Assembly: GCA_947453285.1 (NCBI GenBank)
Contig: CANGGA010000012.1
Coordinates: forward strand, 1 to 13,437
DNA length: 13,437 bases
DNA from: Microbacteriaceae bacterium
Lineage (GTDB): Bacteria > Actinomycetota > Actinomycetes > Actinomycetales > Microbacteriaceae
Direction of reading: 5' to 3'
Shown: one piece after another, positions 1 through 7,385 of the stretch
Position numbering within the stretch: position 1 is the stretch's first letter
How the letters are laid out: every line of letters starts with the position of its first letter
Program-made: the position numbers and the translations under genes
Notes under the pieces: generated by a model
What the model saw: only the letters and a program-made list of their open reading frames with translations
Told to the model about the DNA's origin: nothing
Databases searched by the model: none

Positions 1-315
1 AGGCGCGGCAATCTGGTGTCATTTACGGTTGCCCCACCGGCCACCACGAGGTCAGTGCTCGGCGTAAAGATTCTCGAGAAGACCTACCGCGGCCTTCACC
101 ACTTCGGCGTTGTGCCGTTTGAGTCGAGTGCCGCCCGCAGGGCCATGGCGCTGATTCTGCTTCGCAACTTGCACGATCAGAGTTCGCCTGCAGCCGCGCA
201 GAATAGCCTGAAGCAGCCGGTGGCCATGGTCTCGGCAACCGCCATCCATGGGGGAACCTGGCGCCTCGGCTATCGCCCTGACACGATCTGGGTTGCCGCT
301 ACTTTGTTCGGTTGG
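1..315. other. Gene-free left edge, no recognisable gene
   Basis: No protein family is recognisable here on either strand. A plus-strand frame is open from the window edge to 330, and a minus-strand frame is open from 315 to a TGA at 52-54. The minus-strand frame is the same frame as the CoA-transferase that ends at 316, so it is simply what lies beyond that gene's TAG stop. Neither frame has a clear ribosome site, domain motif or family signature. By eye the stretch is more G+C rich than the genes to the right, which lowers stop density and explains long chance frames. A decayed gene or the edge of a neighbouring gene is possible. Confidence 0.5.
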
Positions 316-1548
316 CTAAGACGTAAATAGTTTCAAGCTTCGAGCGGTTTCGGTTAGTTCTTCTCGAACGCTCGGATGCGCAGCCTGTGAAATCAAATTT
401 CGCGCCTGCTGCTCTTGCGAGTGACCAAAGATATCGGCAACACCGTTTTCGGTAACCACGTGACTGTGCTGAAAGCTCGTGATGTTTTCTGTGAGTCGAC
501 CGACGATGGTGCTGACGTTTGCCTTTGGGTGCCAAGATTGCAGTGCCATAAACGAAGCTCCGCCGCGAGCATGCAGTGAGCCAACAATGAAGTCGGTCGA
601 GCCACCAAAGCCGCTATAGATTTGCCCGTTCACGTGGCTGGCATTGGCCTGGTCATAAAGGTCAATCTGCAGGGCAGAGTTGATCGAAGTCATGCGCGCC
701 TGCCGAGATATCTGACCGGGGTCGTTGGTCTTTTCGGTGCGAAGCATGCGCACCTGGCGGTTTAGGTTGAGCCACGAATAGAGTTCTTGCGAACCAAAGA
801 CGAATGATGCCGTGATTGGAATCTCAGTGTCGAGCGCACCTGCGCGGTGCATCGCGAGCACGCCATCCGAGAACATTTCCGTCCAGATGCGCATGTCTTT
901 GCGGTTGGTCAGGGTGCCAAGCACCGAGTCTGGAATAGCACCGATGCCGAGTTGCAGCGTAGAGCCGTCTGCAATCATCGAGCCGATGCGCTCGCCGATG
1001 TTGCGAGTCTCATCGGTGAAGTTGACCTCTGGTTTGGTTGCAAGGGGTTCGTCGACCTCGATGTAGTAATCGATTTCGTGCTCATAGAGTTGTGCGTCGC
1101 CATAGGTGTAAGGCATCTGAGCATTCGCCTGAGCGATAACCAAACCGCCGCGGGCTCGAACCGCCTCGATTGCGGCCGGCAAAATGTTTACCTCTGTGCC
1201 GAGGCTCACTGTGTCGTGTCGAATGCTCGAAGTGTGAATCAGCACAACGTCTGGAACGTAGTGGTCTCGAAATAAAATCGGCACGAGGCTCAGGCGACTA
1301 GGAATGTAGTTGAGGCGAGCGCTTTTGCGCATTCCCGGCCCGACGAATGCCGACTCAAAGGTCACGCCTTCACGATCTGGAATTCCAGGATGCGCATTAA
1401 GCATGTGCAGCTTGAATTCGGCGACGTTGGCATCGAGCACTTTCAGAAGCGCCATCGGCGAAGCAAAGTTTCCTGAAGCAACGACTCGGGGGTTCTTTGG
1501 CAGCTCGGCGAGGATGCTCGCTAACTGTGATTCATTTACCTTGCGCAT
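316..1548 (-). CDS. Acetyl-CoA hydrolase/transferase family (4-hydroxybutyrate CoA-transferase-like)
   Basis: A 410-residue family I-type CoA-transferase that moves CoA between acyl-CoA and a carboxylic acid, often acetate. The acceptor cannot be read from sequence; 4-hydroxybutyrate, butyrate and acetate/succinate enzymes share the fold. The N-terminal acetyl-CoA hydrolase domain spans roughly residues 1-180. The C-terminal domain carries GIGAIPDSVL (201-210), then WTEMFSDG (222-229) with the expected catalytic Glu224, a glycine-rich SGFGGSTDF (312-320), and VVTENGVADIFG (364-375) followed by AHPSVREEL near the end. These are the family's conserved blocks in the right order. Length is about normal, so the gene is complete. 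The ATG at 1548 is preceded by AAAGGGAG at a good distance. It is divergent from the next gene and has no evident link to arabinose use. Confidence 0.9.
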   Translation of the reverse strand: MRKVNESQLASILAELPKNPRVVASGNFASPMALLKVLDANVAEFKLHMLNAHPGIPDREGVTFESAFVGPGMRKSARLNYIPSRLSLVPILFRDHYVPDVVLIHTSSIRHDTVSLGTEVNILPAAIEAVRARGGLVIAQANAQMPYTYGDAQLYEHEIDYYIEVDEPLATKPEVNFTDETRNIGERIGSMIADGSTLQLGIGAIPDSVLGTLTNRKDMRIWTEMFSDGVLAMHRAGALDTEIPITASFVFGSQELYSWLNLNRQVRMLRTEKTNDPGQISRQARMTSINSALQIDLYDQANASHVNGQIYSGFGGSTDFIVGSLHARGGASFMALQSWHPKANVSTIVGRLTENITSFQHSHVVTENGVADIFGHSQEQQARNLISQAAHPSVREELTETARSLKLFTS

Positions 1549-1611
1549 GATGCTCCCTTTGCCTTGAGCCTAAAGCGAGAGATAACTGCAGGCGAGTAAG
1601 GTTAGCCTCAA
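1549..1611. promoter_or_regulatory. Divergent intergenic region (presumed promoters)
   Basis: These 63 bases separate the minus-strand CoA-transferase from the plus-strand DUF998 gene, so any promoters for the two genes must lie here or inside the opposite gene. The CoA-transferase ribosome site AAAGGGAG (read on the minus strand) is visible next to its ATG. I see no confident -35/-10 pair in either direction, and no copy of the GAGCGCTC operator core found at the arabinose genes. Confidence 0.4.
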
Positions 1612-2229
1612 ATGACGAAACCACTTCAGCGCATGGCGGTGCCGGCACTCATCGCGGCAATCCTTGGCCCAATTCAGGTAATCACGGGGTTCAACCTCGC
1701 CCAGGCCTTTTGGCCCGGCTTCGACGCGGTGCATCACACAATCAGTGATCTAGCGGCCGATGATTCGCCGGTGCAGGTCTTGATGACATCGTTCTTCTAT
1801 CTCGGCGGCACGCTTTCGATTGTCGTCGCCATTTGGGCAAGGGCTTTTGCGATGCCCGGCCGAATTGCGATCGGCTTGGCTGGCTTAGCGACCTACGGAC
1901 TGGCTTACTTCACAACTCCAAGCCAAGTTGGCCACTCTGACATGCATCGCATCTTTGCCATTGCTTCGTTTGTTCTTTCGGCCGGTTGGCCGTTGCTCGC
2001 TATGCGATTCGACAAGCGGTATCCGTGGATTATTCGCCCAATGGGAGCCATCGTTGGCACGGCCCTGCTCACCGCATCGGCCTTATTGTTTTTGGCTAGT
2101 TGGACAGACCCGAATGCGCCGGCTACCGGGGTTTGGGAGCGAATTATCGCAGTCAGTCAGACCTGGTATCTGGCCCTAGTCATTTGGCTCTGCTGGTACA
2201 CCGAGAAAAAGCAGAGTTCTAAAGGCTAA
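1612..2229 (+). CDS. DUF998-family integral membrane protein
   Basis: A 205-residue membrane protein of unknown function. About six hydrophobic segments cover most of the chain, starting around residues 8-30. The motif HHTISDL after the first segment, with a downstream loop containing SQVGHSDMHR, matches the histidine-containing pattern of DUF998 proteins. The C-terminus is short, charged and probably cytoplasmic (TEKKQSSKG). The ATG at 1612 follows a weak purine-rich stretch (GAGTAAGG). The mutarotase gene begins 23 bases after the stop on the same strand, so it could be the first gene of the block. However, a candidate promoter and operator sit at the start of the mutarotase gene, so it may be transcribed separately. 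Nothing in the sequence ties it to arabinose. Confidence 0.75.
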   Translation: MTKPLQRMAVPALIAAILGPIQVITGFNLAQAFWPGFDAVHHTISDLAADDSPVQVLMTSFFYLGGTLSIVVAIWARAFAMPGRIAIGLAGLATYGLAYFTTPSQVGHSDMHRIFAIASFVLSAGWPLLAMRFDKRYPWIIRPMGAIVGTALLTASALLFLASWTDPNAPATGVWERIIAVSQTWYLALVIWLCWYTEKKQSSKG

Positions 2230-2239
2230 TTTCTGGCGC

Positions 2240-2264
2240 TATTGTTATTTTTGTGAGCGCTCTC
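2240..2264 (+). promoter_or_regulatory. Candidate promoter and LacI-type operator over the mutarotase start
   Basis: GTGAGCGCTCTC at 2253-2264 matches the perfect palindrome GTGAGCGCTCAC found at 7386-7397 in 11 of 12 positions; its core GAGCGCTC (2255-2262) is a perfect palindrome. The first three bases are the GTG start codon of the mutarotase. TATTGT at 2240-2245 sits seven bases before that GTG, the spacing expected for a -10 box driving a leaderless transcript that begins at the start codon. A -35 box is not convincing. The likely ligand-responsive repressor is the LacI-family protein encoded at 3983-4999. Match and palindrome are seen directly; promoter role and binding are inferred. 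Confidence 0.55.
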
Positions 2265-3176
2265 ATTTCGGACCGCGAGCTAGTGACGCTGGAGTCATCC
2301 AACGGGCGTTGGCGAGCAGATGTGCACCCGGTTGGTGCATCGCTGGTCGCGCTTTGGTTTGACGATGCCGAGATCGCCGTCACCCCATACTCAGAAAATT
2401 TCTATGCATTTGCCGGTGCAACCCTTGCACCCTGGCCCAACCGACTCGAAGACGGCACCTGGGTCTTTGAAGATCAGGCGCGCAAGCATCGCATCAACGA
2501 CGAGCGCGGTCACAATGCAAACCACGGATTGGTCTTCGATCGCAAATTCGTAACTTCACATTCGACAGCAGATTCAATCACTTTCGAACGAGAGCTCGGC
2601 GGCGACGAGGTATTTCCGTTCATGGCCATGGTCAAGGTTCACTACTTGCTAACCGAAAATGGATTTACCCAAACTATTTCTCTTAAAAACCGATCGCACC
2701 TGATTATTCCGGCCGCCTTCGGTTCGCATCCATACTTCTTGCTCGAGCAAGATTCACAGGTGCAAATTAATGCTCGAGAAGTTTTCACAAATTCAAGCCG
2801 AGGGCTTCCGATTGAAAGAGTGGCACTCGATAGTTCAGGCATCGCCAAGCAGGGCTTCAACTCGGCTGCCGAACTCGAGGTTGATGATTGTTTCACGGCA
2901 CTTATCGAAAATGCAGATTCAAAATATTCGACGTTGATTACTCGACCAGGCATAAACGGCACGGTTGAGATTTGGCAAGATTGCGATTTCGAATTCGTGA
3001 TGCTTTTCGCATTTCACGAACGGGGCGAGAACGGCCGCATGTGCCTAGCGGTCGAACCACAAACCTCGCCGGCCAATTCATTGCGAAGTGGCGATCACCT
3101 AATCTGGCTCGCTCCAGATGAAACCACAAGCGCCTCTTGGGGCGTCAAGATCAGAAACGGAATTTCGAATGGCTGA
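2253..3176 (+). CDS. Aldose 1-epimerase family protein (sugar mutarotase)
   Basis: A 307-residue galactose-mutarotase-like protein that interconverts alpha and beta anomers of an aldose; context points to L-arabinose. Residues expected for the fold are present: PNR (62-64), NHGL with His91, GSHPYF with His159 as the likely catalytic acid, and VEPQTSPANS with Glu268 as the likely catalytic base. Length is normal and there is no signal peptide, so it should be cytoplasmic. The GTG at 2253 has no Shine-Dalgarno sequence, but a -10-like TATTGT lies seven bases upstream, which would fit leaderless translation. A second in-frame GTG at 2283 is an alternative start. The stop overlaps the next gene by eight bases, and it appears to be the first gene of the block ending with araD. 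Confidence 0.9.
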   Translation: MSALISDRELVTLESSNGRWRADVHPVGASLVALWFDDAEIAVTPYSENFYAFAGATLAPWPNRLEDGTWVFEDQARKHRINDERGHNANHGLVFDRKFVTSHSTADSITFERELGGDEVFPFMAMVKVHYLLTENGFTQTISLKNRSHLIIPAAFGSHPYFLLEQDSQVQINAREVFTNSSRGLPIERVALDSSGIAKQGFNSAAELEVDDCFTALIENADSKYSTLITRPGINGTVEIWQDCDFEFVMLFAFHERGENGRMCLAVEPQTSPANSLRSGDHLIWLAPDETTSASWGVKIRNGISNG

Positions 3177-3558
3177 TACCAACATCACTTGGAAACTATT
3201 TGGCACCTATCTCAAGGTTGGACGAGTCAGCGTTCTAGCCAGCTCGATCGCTGTCATCTTCGCAGCCCAAACCTTCGTGAACCCAAACGGCCGCTACGAG
3301 GTTTTCATGTCGCTTCTCGCCTTTGCCACCGCGCTCTGGGCCGGCTATCAGGCCTATAAGACCAAGGCCATCCTCGGTTTCGTGGGAATCCCGTTGTCTT
3401 TGATTTGGCTGAATCCGCTGCTTGGTGGTGAATGGTTTAGCACCGTCTCGGTTACCTTCTTCTTTGCTCACGCGGCCTATGCCATGGTCTTTGCCCTCTA
3501 TGCCTATACGTTCATGCGACTAAATGTTAAGAAACCCGAATCGAGACGTCGTGGCTGA
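3169..3558 (+). CDS. Small four-helix membrane protein (DUF6804-like)
   Basis: A 129-residue integral membrane protein of unknown function with four hydrophobic segments, roughly residues 20-40, 48-70, 74-92 and 97-122. The line GIPLSLIWLNPLL followed by a W in the loop before the last helix resembles small DUF6804-type membrane proteins, but I hold that family name loosely. The ATG at 3169 is chosen because it overlaps the mutarotase stop by eight bases (ATGGCTGA), an arrangement repeated at this gene's own end. The frame is open 17 codons further upstream to an ATG at 3118, but that start would lie well inside the mutarotase gene. Position between mutarotase and regulator suggests co-expression with arabinose genes; a transport or sensing role would be speculation. 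Confidence 0.75.
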   Translation: MADTNITWKLFGTYLKVGRVSVLASSIAVIFAAQTFVNPNGRYEVFMSLLAFATALWAGYQAYKTKAILGFVGIPLSLIWLNPLLGGEWFSTVSVTFFFAHAAYAMVFALYAYTFMRLNVKKPESRRRG

Positions 3559-3979
3559 TGAATCTTGGGTTGGCTTTGCCCGCTCACCAAAGCCAGATAA
3601 GAGTTTGGTCAAGGCGCATTTCGCGCTAACGATTGAAACTCAAACTGAGCTGCCTGAGTTATTCAGAACTGCGACAACTGCGGCCGGCTTGTCACTTTGG
3701 CTTATGCCGGTGGTGAAAGCCGATTTGAAGGTTGCCGGAAAGATCGAAATGCTAGACGATCATTTTGGCCGCGCTGTTTTTACTGCGGTTGAGCTTGGTC
3801 GTCGCGTTGTGATTAATAGCGAACAGTTTGGTGAAATCGAAATGTTGTTTGCCGAAAGAAAATCGAACAACGAACTGAAACTTAGTTTTACCAAGATGGT
3901 CGCCGCCGATGCGCATGCCGATTTTTTGCGAAAAGCAGAACAAGCGGCAAACCAACTCGAGTTCAGGTTGGGAGAGTAG
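3551..3979 (+). CDS. SRPBCC/AHSA1-like small protein
   Basis: A 142-residue soluble protein. The order ELPELFRTATTAAGLSLWLM, then a strand pattern KADLKVAGKIEM, further strands, and a long C-terminal helix (HADFLRKAEQAANQLEFRL) is that of the START-like SRPBCC/AHSA1 fold, which binds hydrophobic ligands or acts in stress responses. No catalytic residues can be assigned and the substrate is unknown. The GTG at 3551 is preferred over the ATG at 3524: it overlaps the upstream stop by eight bases in the context GTGGCTGA, nearly identical to the preceding gene junction, while the ATG would overlap by 35 bases without a ribosome site. A weak GAGA lies four bases before the GTG. The regulator gene begins three bases after its stop, so all are likely on one transcript. 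Confidence 0.7.
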   Translation: MADESWVGFARSPKPDKSLVKAHFALTIETQTELPELFRTATTAAGLSLWLMPVVKADLKVAGKIEMLDDHFGRAVFTAVELGRRVVINSEQFGEIEMLFAERKSNNELKLSFTKMVAADAHADFLRKAEQAANQLEFRLGE

Positions 3980-3982
3980 GCG

Positions 3983-4999
3983 ATGAGCGAAAAGAAGCCA
4001 AACATATATGACGTTGCTCGTCTCGCCGAGGTTTCGCACCAAACCGTTTCGCGCGTTCTGAACAATCAGCCAAACATTCGCCCGGCAACTCGCGCGCGAG
4101 TTGAGGCTGCGATGGCTCAACTTGGTTATCAACCGAACCCTGCTGCCCGTTCACTCGTAACGGCTAAGAGCAACATGCTTGGGCTGCTAGTTTCTGACAC
4201 CGGCTTGTATGGCCCTGCGGGAATGCTCAACGCGATGGAGAGATCTGCACGCCAGGCCGGTTACTTTGCAATCACGGTAGCCGTTCGATTTGACTCACCA
4301 GAATCTTGGGCCGAGGGCTTGCAGCACCTATCTCGCATGCACGTAGAAGGAATCGCTACCATCGCCCTGCAGTCTGAGGTCATCAAGATGGCAGCGAAGA
4401 TCATGCCAAACATCAAGTTGGTGGCTATCGACACCGATGACCAGGCAAACAGGGTGAACTCGGTTGGCATCGACAACTTGGGTGGCGGGCACATGGCAAC
4501 CAAGCACCTAATCGAACTCGGGCACAAGAAGATCTTGCACATCATGGGGCCGGCTACCTCTTCTGAGGCTCAAAACCGGCGTCGGGGCTACGAGCAGGCC
4601 ATGGTCGAGGCGGGTCTTGAGCCCGCAACCGTGCAGGGCGACTGGACAGCCGAGACCGGCTTTCGAATCGGCATCGAGTTGAACCTCGAGCTCACCGGCT
4701 ACACGGCAATCTTCACCGCCAACGACCAGCTCTCTCTTGGGCTCATGAAGGCATTTAACATGCGCGGAGTAAAGGTGCCCGCCGACATCAGCCTGGTTGG
4801 TTTTGACGACATTCCAGAATCGCCATATTTCAACCCACCGCTAACCACCATTCGTCAGGACTTCAATCAACTCGGCGAGGTTGCCATCGAAATGTTGCTT
4901 AGCGATCTCGCCGGCACTAAGCGCAAAAAATTTGAAGCATTGAAACCGAACCTCGTGGTTCGCGACTCGGCAATCAGAATTTCAACAAGCAGAAAGTAA
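3983..4999 (+). CDS. LacI-family transcriptional regulator, probable arabinose repressor
   Basis: A 338-residue repressor of the LacI/GalR family. The N-terminal helix-turn-helix covers residues 8-27 (IYDVARLAEVSHQTVSRVLN). Its recognition helix is close to that of E. coli LacI (VSYQTVSRVVN): His19, Gln20 and Arg24 align with LacI Tyr17, Gln18 and Arg22. The hinge segment NPAARSLVTAKS (52-63) has the minor-groove leucine at 58. A periplasmic-binding-protein-like sensor domain follows, including GLLVSDTG, FTANDQLSLG and PLTTIRQDF. Spacing to araB is eight bases, so it is encoded inside the operon it presumably controls. LacI-type arabinose repressors (AraR) are known in Corynebacterium glutamicum; the effector here is probably L-arabinose or a catabolic intermediate. 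The ATG at 3983 follows GGGAGAG. The two GAGCGCTC sites in this window are its likely targets. Confidence 0.9.
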   Translation: MSEKKPNIYDVARLAEVSHQTVSRVLNNQPNIRPATRARVEAAMAQLGYQPNPAARSLVTAKSNMLGLLVSDTGLYGPAGMLNAMERSARQAGYFAITVAVRFDSPESWAEGLQHLSRMHVEGIATIALQSEVIKMAAKIMPNIKLVAIDTDDQANRVNSVGIDNLGGGHMATKHLIELGHKKILHIMGPATSSEAQNRRRGYEQAMVEAGLEPATVQGDWTAETGFRIGIELNLELTGYTAIFTANDQLSLGLMKAFNMRGVKVPADISLVGFDDIPESPYFNPPLTTIRQDFNQLGEVAIEMLLSDLAGTKRKKFEALKPNLVVRDSAIRISTSRK

Positions 5000-5007
5000 T
5001 CGAAAGC

Positions 5008-6666
5008 ATGAGCGAAAAATACACAATCGGTGTTGACTACGGAACCCTGTCTGGTCGTGCTGTGGTAGTTCGAGTGTCTGACGGGCACGAGCTTTCGAGT
5101 GCGGTCTTCGAATATCCGAACGCGGTCATGGATAGCAAACTGAATTCGTCTGGCAAAGCGCTCGGTGCCGACTGGGCTTTGCAAGACGCGAACGACTATG
5201 TCGAAGTTTTGAAACATGCTGTTCCCGAAGCAATCAAGCTCGCCAAGATCGACGCAAATGATGTCATCGGCATCGCCACTGACTTCACCGCCTGCACCAT
5301 CTTGCCGGTGCTCGAAGACTCCACTCCTCTTTCCAACCTCGCCGAATTTCGCGACCGCCCTCACGCCTATGTGAAACTTTGGAAGCATCACGCCGCTCAA
5401 CCTCACGCAGATCGAATCAATGAGCTTGGTCGCACCAGAAATGAATCATGGATGCCTCGTTATGGCGGCCAGATTTCATCTGAGTGGGAACTTGCAAAGG
5501 GTTTGCAACTTTTCGAAGAAGACCCTGAGATCTATAACCGCATGTTCAAATTTGTCGAAGCGGCCGACTGGATCATCTGGCGGCTCGGTGGCAAATATGT
5601 TCGCAACGCGTGCACTGCCGGCTATAAGGGCAACCTGCAAGATGGCGAATATCCTTCGCGCGAGTTTTTCGCTGCACTAAACCCTGGCTTCGCTGACTTC
5701 GCTGTTGAAAAACTCGATCACGAAATCGGGCAACTCGGTGCAGAGGCCGGCAAGCTAACCGCCGAGGCGGCTGGCTGGACAGGCCTGCCAGAGGGCATCA
5801 CGGTTGCGGTTGGCAATGTCGACGCGCACGTCACCGCACCGGCGGCACAGGCAACTCAGCCTGGCCAGATGGTTGCCATCATGGGCACTTCGACCTGCCA
5901 CGTAATGAACAGCGACAAGTTGGTAGAGGTTCCCGGCATGTGCGGCGTCGTCGACGGCGGAATCGTCAGCGGACTCTATGGCTACGAGGCCGGCCAGTCG
6001 GGCGTTGGCGATATCTTCGCTTGGTATGTCAACAACCAGGTGCCGGCAAGCTACTTTGCAGATGCCGAGAAAGCCGGCAAGAGCATTCACCAGCACCTAA
6101 CCGACTTGGCTGCAGAAGAACCGATTGGCGCACACGGATTGGTGGTGCTCGATTGGCACAGCGGCAACCGATCGGTGCTTGTCGATCACGAACTTAGTGG
6201 AATCGTTCTCGGTCTGACTCTGACCACTCGGCCAGAGCAGGTGTATCGAGCGCTGCTAGAGGCAACAGCGTTTGGCACACGAAAGATTGTTGAGACATTT
6301 CAGAAGTCTGGTGTTCCGGTTACCGAGTTCATCGTTGCCGGTGGTTTGTTGAAGAACAAATTCTTGATGCAGCTTTATAGCGATGCAACGCGATTGCCGC
6401 TTTCGACAATCGCAAGCGATCAGGGGCCGGCACTTGGCTCTGCAATACACGCTGCGGTTGCTGCCGGCGCATACGCAAACATCCGTGATGGTGCCGAGGC
6501 AATGGGTCGCTCGAACCGCGGTGTCTATCAGCCAAATGAGTCTGCATCGCGCGAGTATGACAAGTTGTATGCGGAGTATGAAATCTTGCACGACTATTTC
6601 GGTCGCGGCGCAAACGATGTAATGAAACGACTAAAGACAATTCGACGCGAGGCAATCAATGAGTAA
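5008..6666 (+). CDS. araB: Ribulokinase AraB
   Basis: A 552-residue FGGY-family carbohydrate kinase that phosphorylates L-ribulose with ATP to L-ribulose 5-phosphate. The N-terminal phosphate-binding block GVDYGTLSGRAVVV (8-21) is typical of ribulokinase, followed by GIATDFTACTILPV (88-101). GNVDAH (269-274) supplies the expected catalytic Asp272. The C-terminal FGGY domain contains EATAFGTRKIVE and the nucleotide-site block GGLLKNKFLMQLYSD, then DQGPALGSAIHAAVAAG. Length matches bacterial AraB (about 560). The ATG at 5008 lies eight bases after the regulator stop with only a weak GAAAG upstream. It overlaps araD by eight bases (ATGAGTAA), implying translational coupling. The substrate call rests on family resemblance plus araD and araA in the same window. 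Confidence 0.96.
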   Translation: MSEKYTIGVDYGTLSGRAVVVRVSDGHELSSAVFEYPNAVMDSKLNSSGKALGADWALQDANDYVEVLKHAVPEAIKLAKIDANDVIGIATDFTACTILPVLEDSTPLSNLAEFRDRPHAYVKLWKHHAAQPHADRINELGRTRNESWMPRYGGQISSEWELAKGLQLFEEDPEIYNRMFKFVEAADWIIWRLGGKYVRNACTAGYKGNLQDGEYPSREFFAALNPGFADFAVEKLDHEIGQLGAEAGKLTAEAAGWTGLPEGITVAVGNVDAHVTAPAAQATQPGQMVAIMGTSTCHVMNSDKLVEVPGMCGVVDGGIVSGLYGYEAGQSGVGDIFAWYVNNQVPASYFADAEKAGKSIHQHLTDLAAEEPIGAHGLVVLDWHSGNRSVLVDHELSGIVLGLTLTTRPEQVYRALLEATAFGTRKIVETFQKSGVPVTEFIVAGGLLKNKFLMQLYSDATRLPLSTIASDQGPALGSAIHAAVAAGAYANIRDGAEAMGRSNRGVYQPNESASREYDKLYAEYEILHDYFGRGANDVMKRLKTIRREAINE

Positions 6667-7333
6667 CGAATCGAAAATCGCAAAAGTTCGCCAGGTAGTT
6701 TCTGATCTGCACCAAGAGTTGGTTAAGAACCAACTGGTTGTCTGGACGGGCGGAAACGTCTCTGAGCGAATCAAATTCGATGACGGCAGTGCAGACCTAT
6801 TCGTAATCAAGCCTTCGGGAGTTTCTTATGACGAGCTGACCGCAGACGAAATGGTGATCTGCGACCTCGACGGAAACGTCGTCGCCGGAAATCGCAGCCC
6901 ATCTAGCGACACGGCAGCTCATGCCTATGTCTACCGAAACATGCCTGAGGTCGGTGGGGTAGTGCACACCCACAGCAACTACGCGTGCGCCTGGGCGGCG
7001 ATAGGCGAGCCGATTCCATGCGTGCTCACAGCCATCGCAGATGAATTCGGGGGCGAGATTCCGATTGGGCCATTCGCCATAATCGGCGACGACAGCATCG
7101 GCAAGGGAATCGTGTCAACCCTTCAGGGGCATCGATCGCCGGCCGTAATCATGCAGAACCACGGAGTTTTCACCATCGGGCCAAACGCCAAGGCCGCGGT
7201 TAAGGCGGCCGTTATGTGCGAAGACGCGGCGAAGAGCGTCTTTATCGCCCGTCAACTGGGCACTCCTGTGGCTATTTCGCAGGCTGACATCGATTCTTTA
7301 CATAGTCGTTATCAAAACGTTTATGGAAAGTAA
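6659..7333 (+). CDS. araD: L-ribulose-5-phosphate 4-epimerase AraD
   Basis: A 224-residue class II aldolase-fold enzyme that converts L-ribulose 5-phosphate to D-xylulose 5-phosphate, the entry to the pentose phosphate pathway. The metal-binding histidines are visible: VHTHSN gives His103 and His105, and QNHGVF gives His168. WTGGNVSERI (29-38) and KPSGVSYDEL (51-60) form the phosphate-binding part, and RSPSSDTAAHAY contains Asp84, equivalent to the active-site Asp76 of E. coli AraD. The C-terminus HSRYQNVYGK retains a tyrosine near the end, as in the E. coli enzyme. It is slightly shorter than the 231-residue E. coli protein but complete. Its start overlaps the araB stop by eight bases. This is the last gene of the first arabinose block. 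Confidence 0.95.
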   Translation: MSNESKIAKVRQVVSDLHQELVKNQLVVWTGGNVSERIKFDDGSADLFVIKPSGVSYDELTADEMVICDLDGNVVAGNRSPSSDTAAHAYVYRNMPEVGGVVHTHSNYACAWAAIGEPIPCVLTAIADEFGGEIPIGPFAIIGDDSIGKGIVSTLQGHRSPAVIMQNHGVFTIGPNAKAAVKAAVMCEDAAKSVFIARQLGTPVAISQADIDSLHSRYQNVYGK

Positions 7334-7345
7334 CCATTTTGGTTA
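7331..7345. repeat. Inverted repeat TAACCA-ttt-TGGTTA at the end of araD
   Basis: A perfect 6-base inverted repeat with a three-base spacer that begins on the TAA stop of araD. It has no U-tract after it, so it is a poor intrinsic terminator. It lies about 40 bases upstream of the GTGAGCGCTCAC operator and could be a second regulator site, or chance. Confidence 0.35.
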
Positions 7346-7385
7346 GTTCTGCTCACCTAGTTGTGGCAGAGTTTGTCTTGGAAAT

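Noticed and set aside
16..330. Plus-strand open frame of 104 codons with a GTG start
   Set aside because: No ribosome site, no recognisable domain and composition typical of an antisense shadow; it also overlaps the end of the CoA-transferase. Kept only as part of the unexplained left edge.
847..1275. 142-codon plus-strand frame inside the CoA-transferase gene
   Set aside because: Lies entirely antisense to a gene with clear family motifs; no independent support.
3983..5018. Repeated ATGAGCGAAAA at the starts of the regulator and araB
   Set aside because: Explained by both proteins beginning Met-Ser-Glu-Lys, a common start; no longer homology between the genes.
6247..6253. GAGCGCT inside araB
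   Set aside because: Matches only one and a half core halves and lies in a conserved coding stretch; likely chance.
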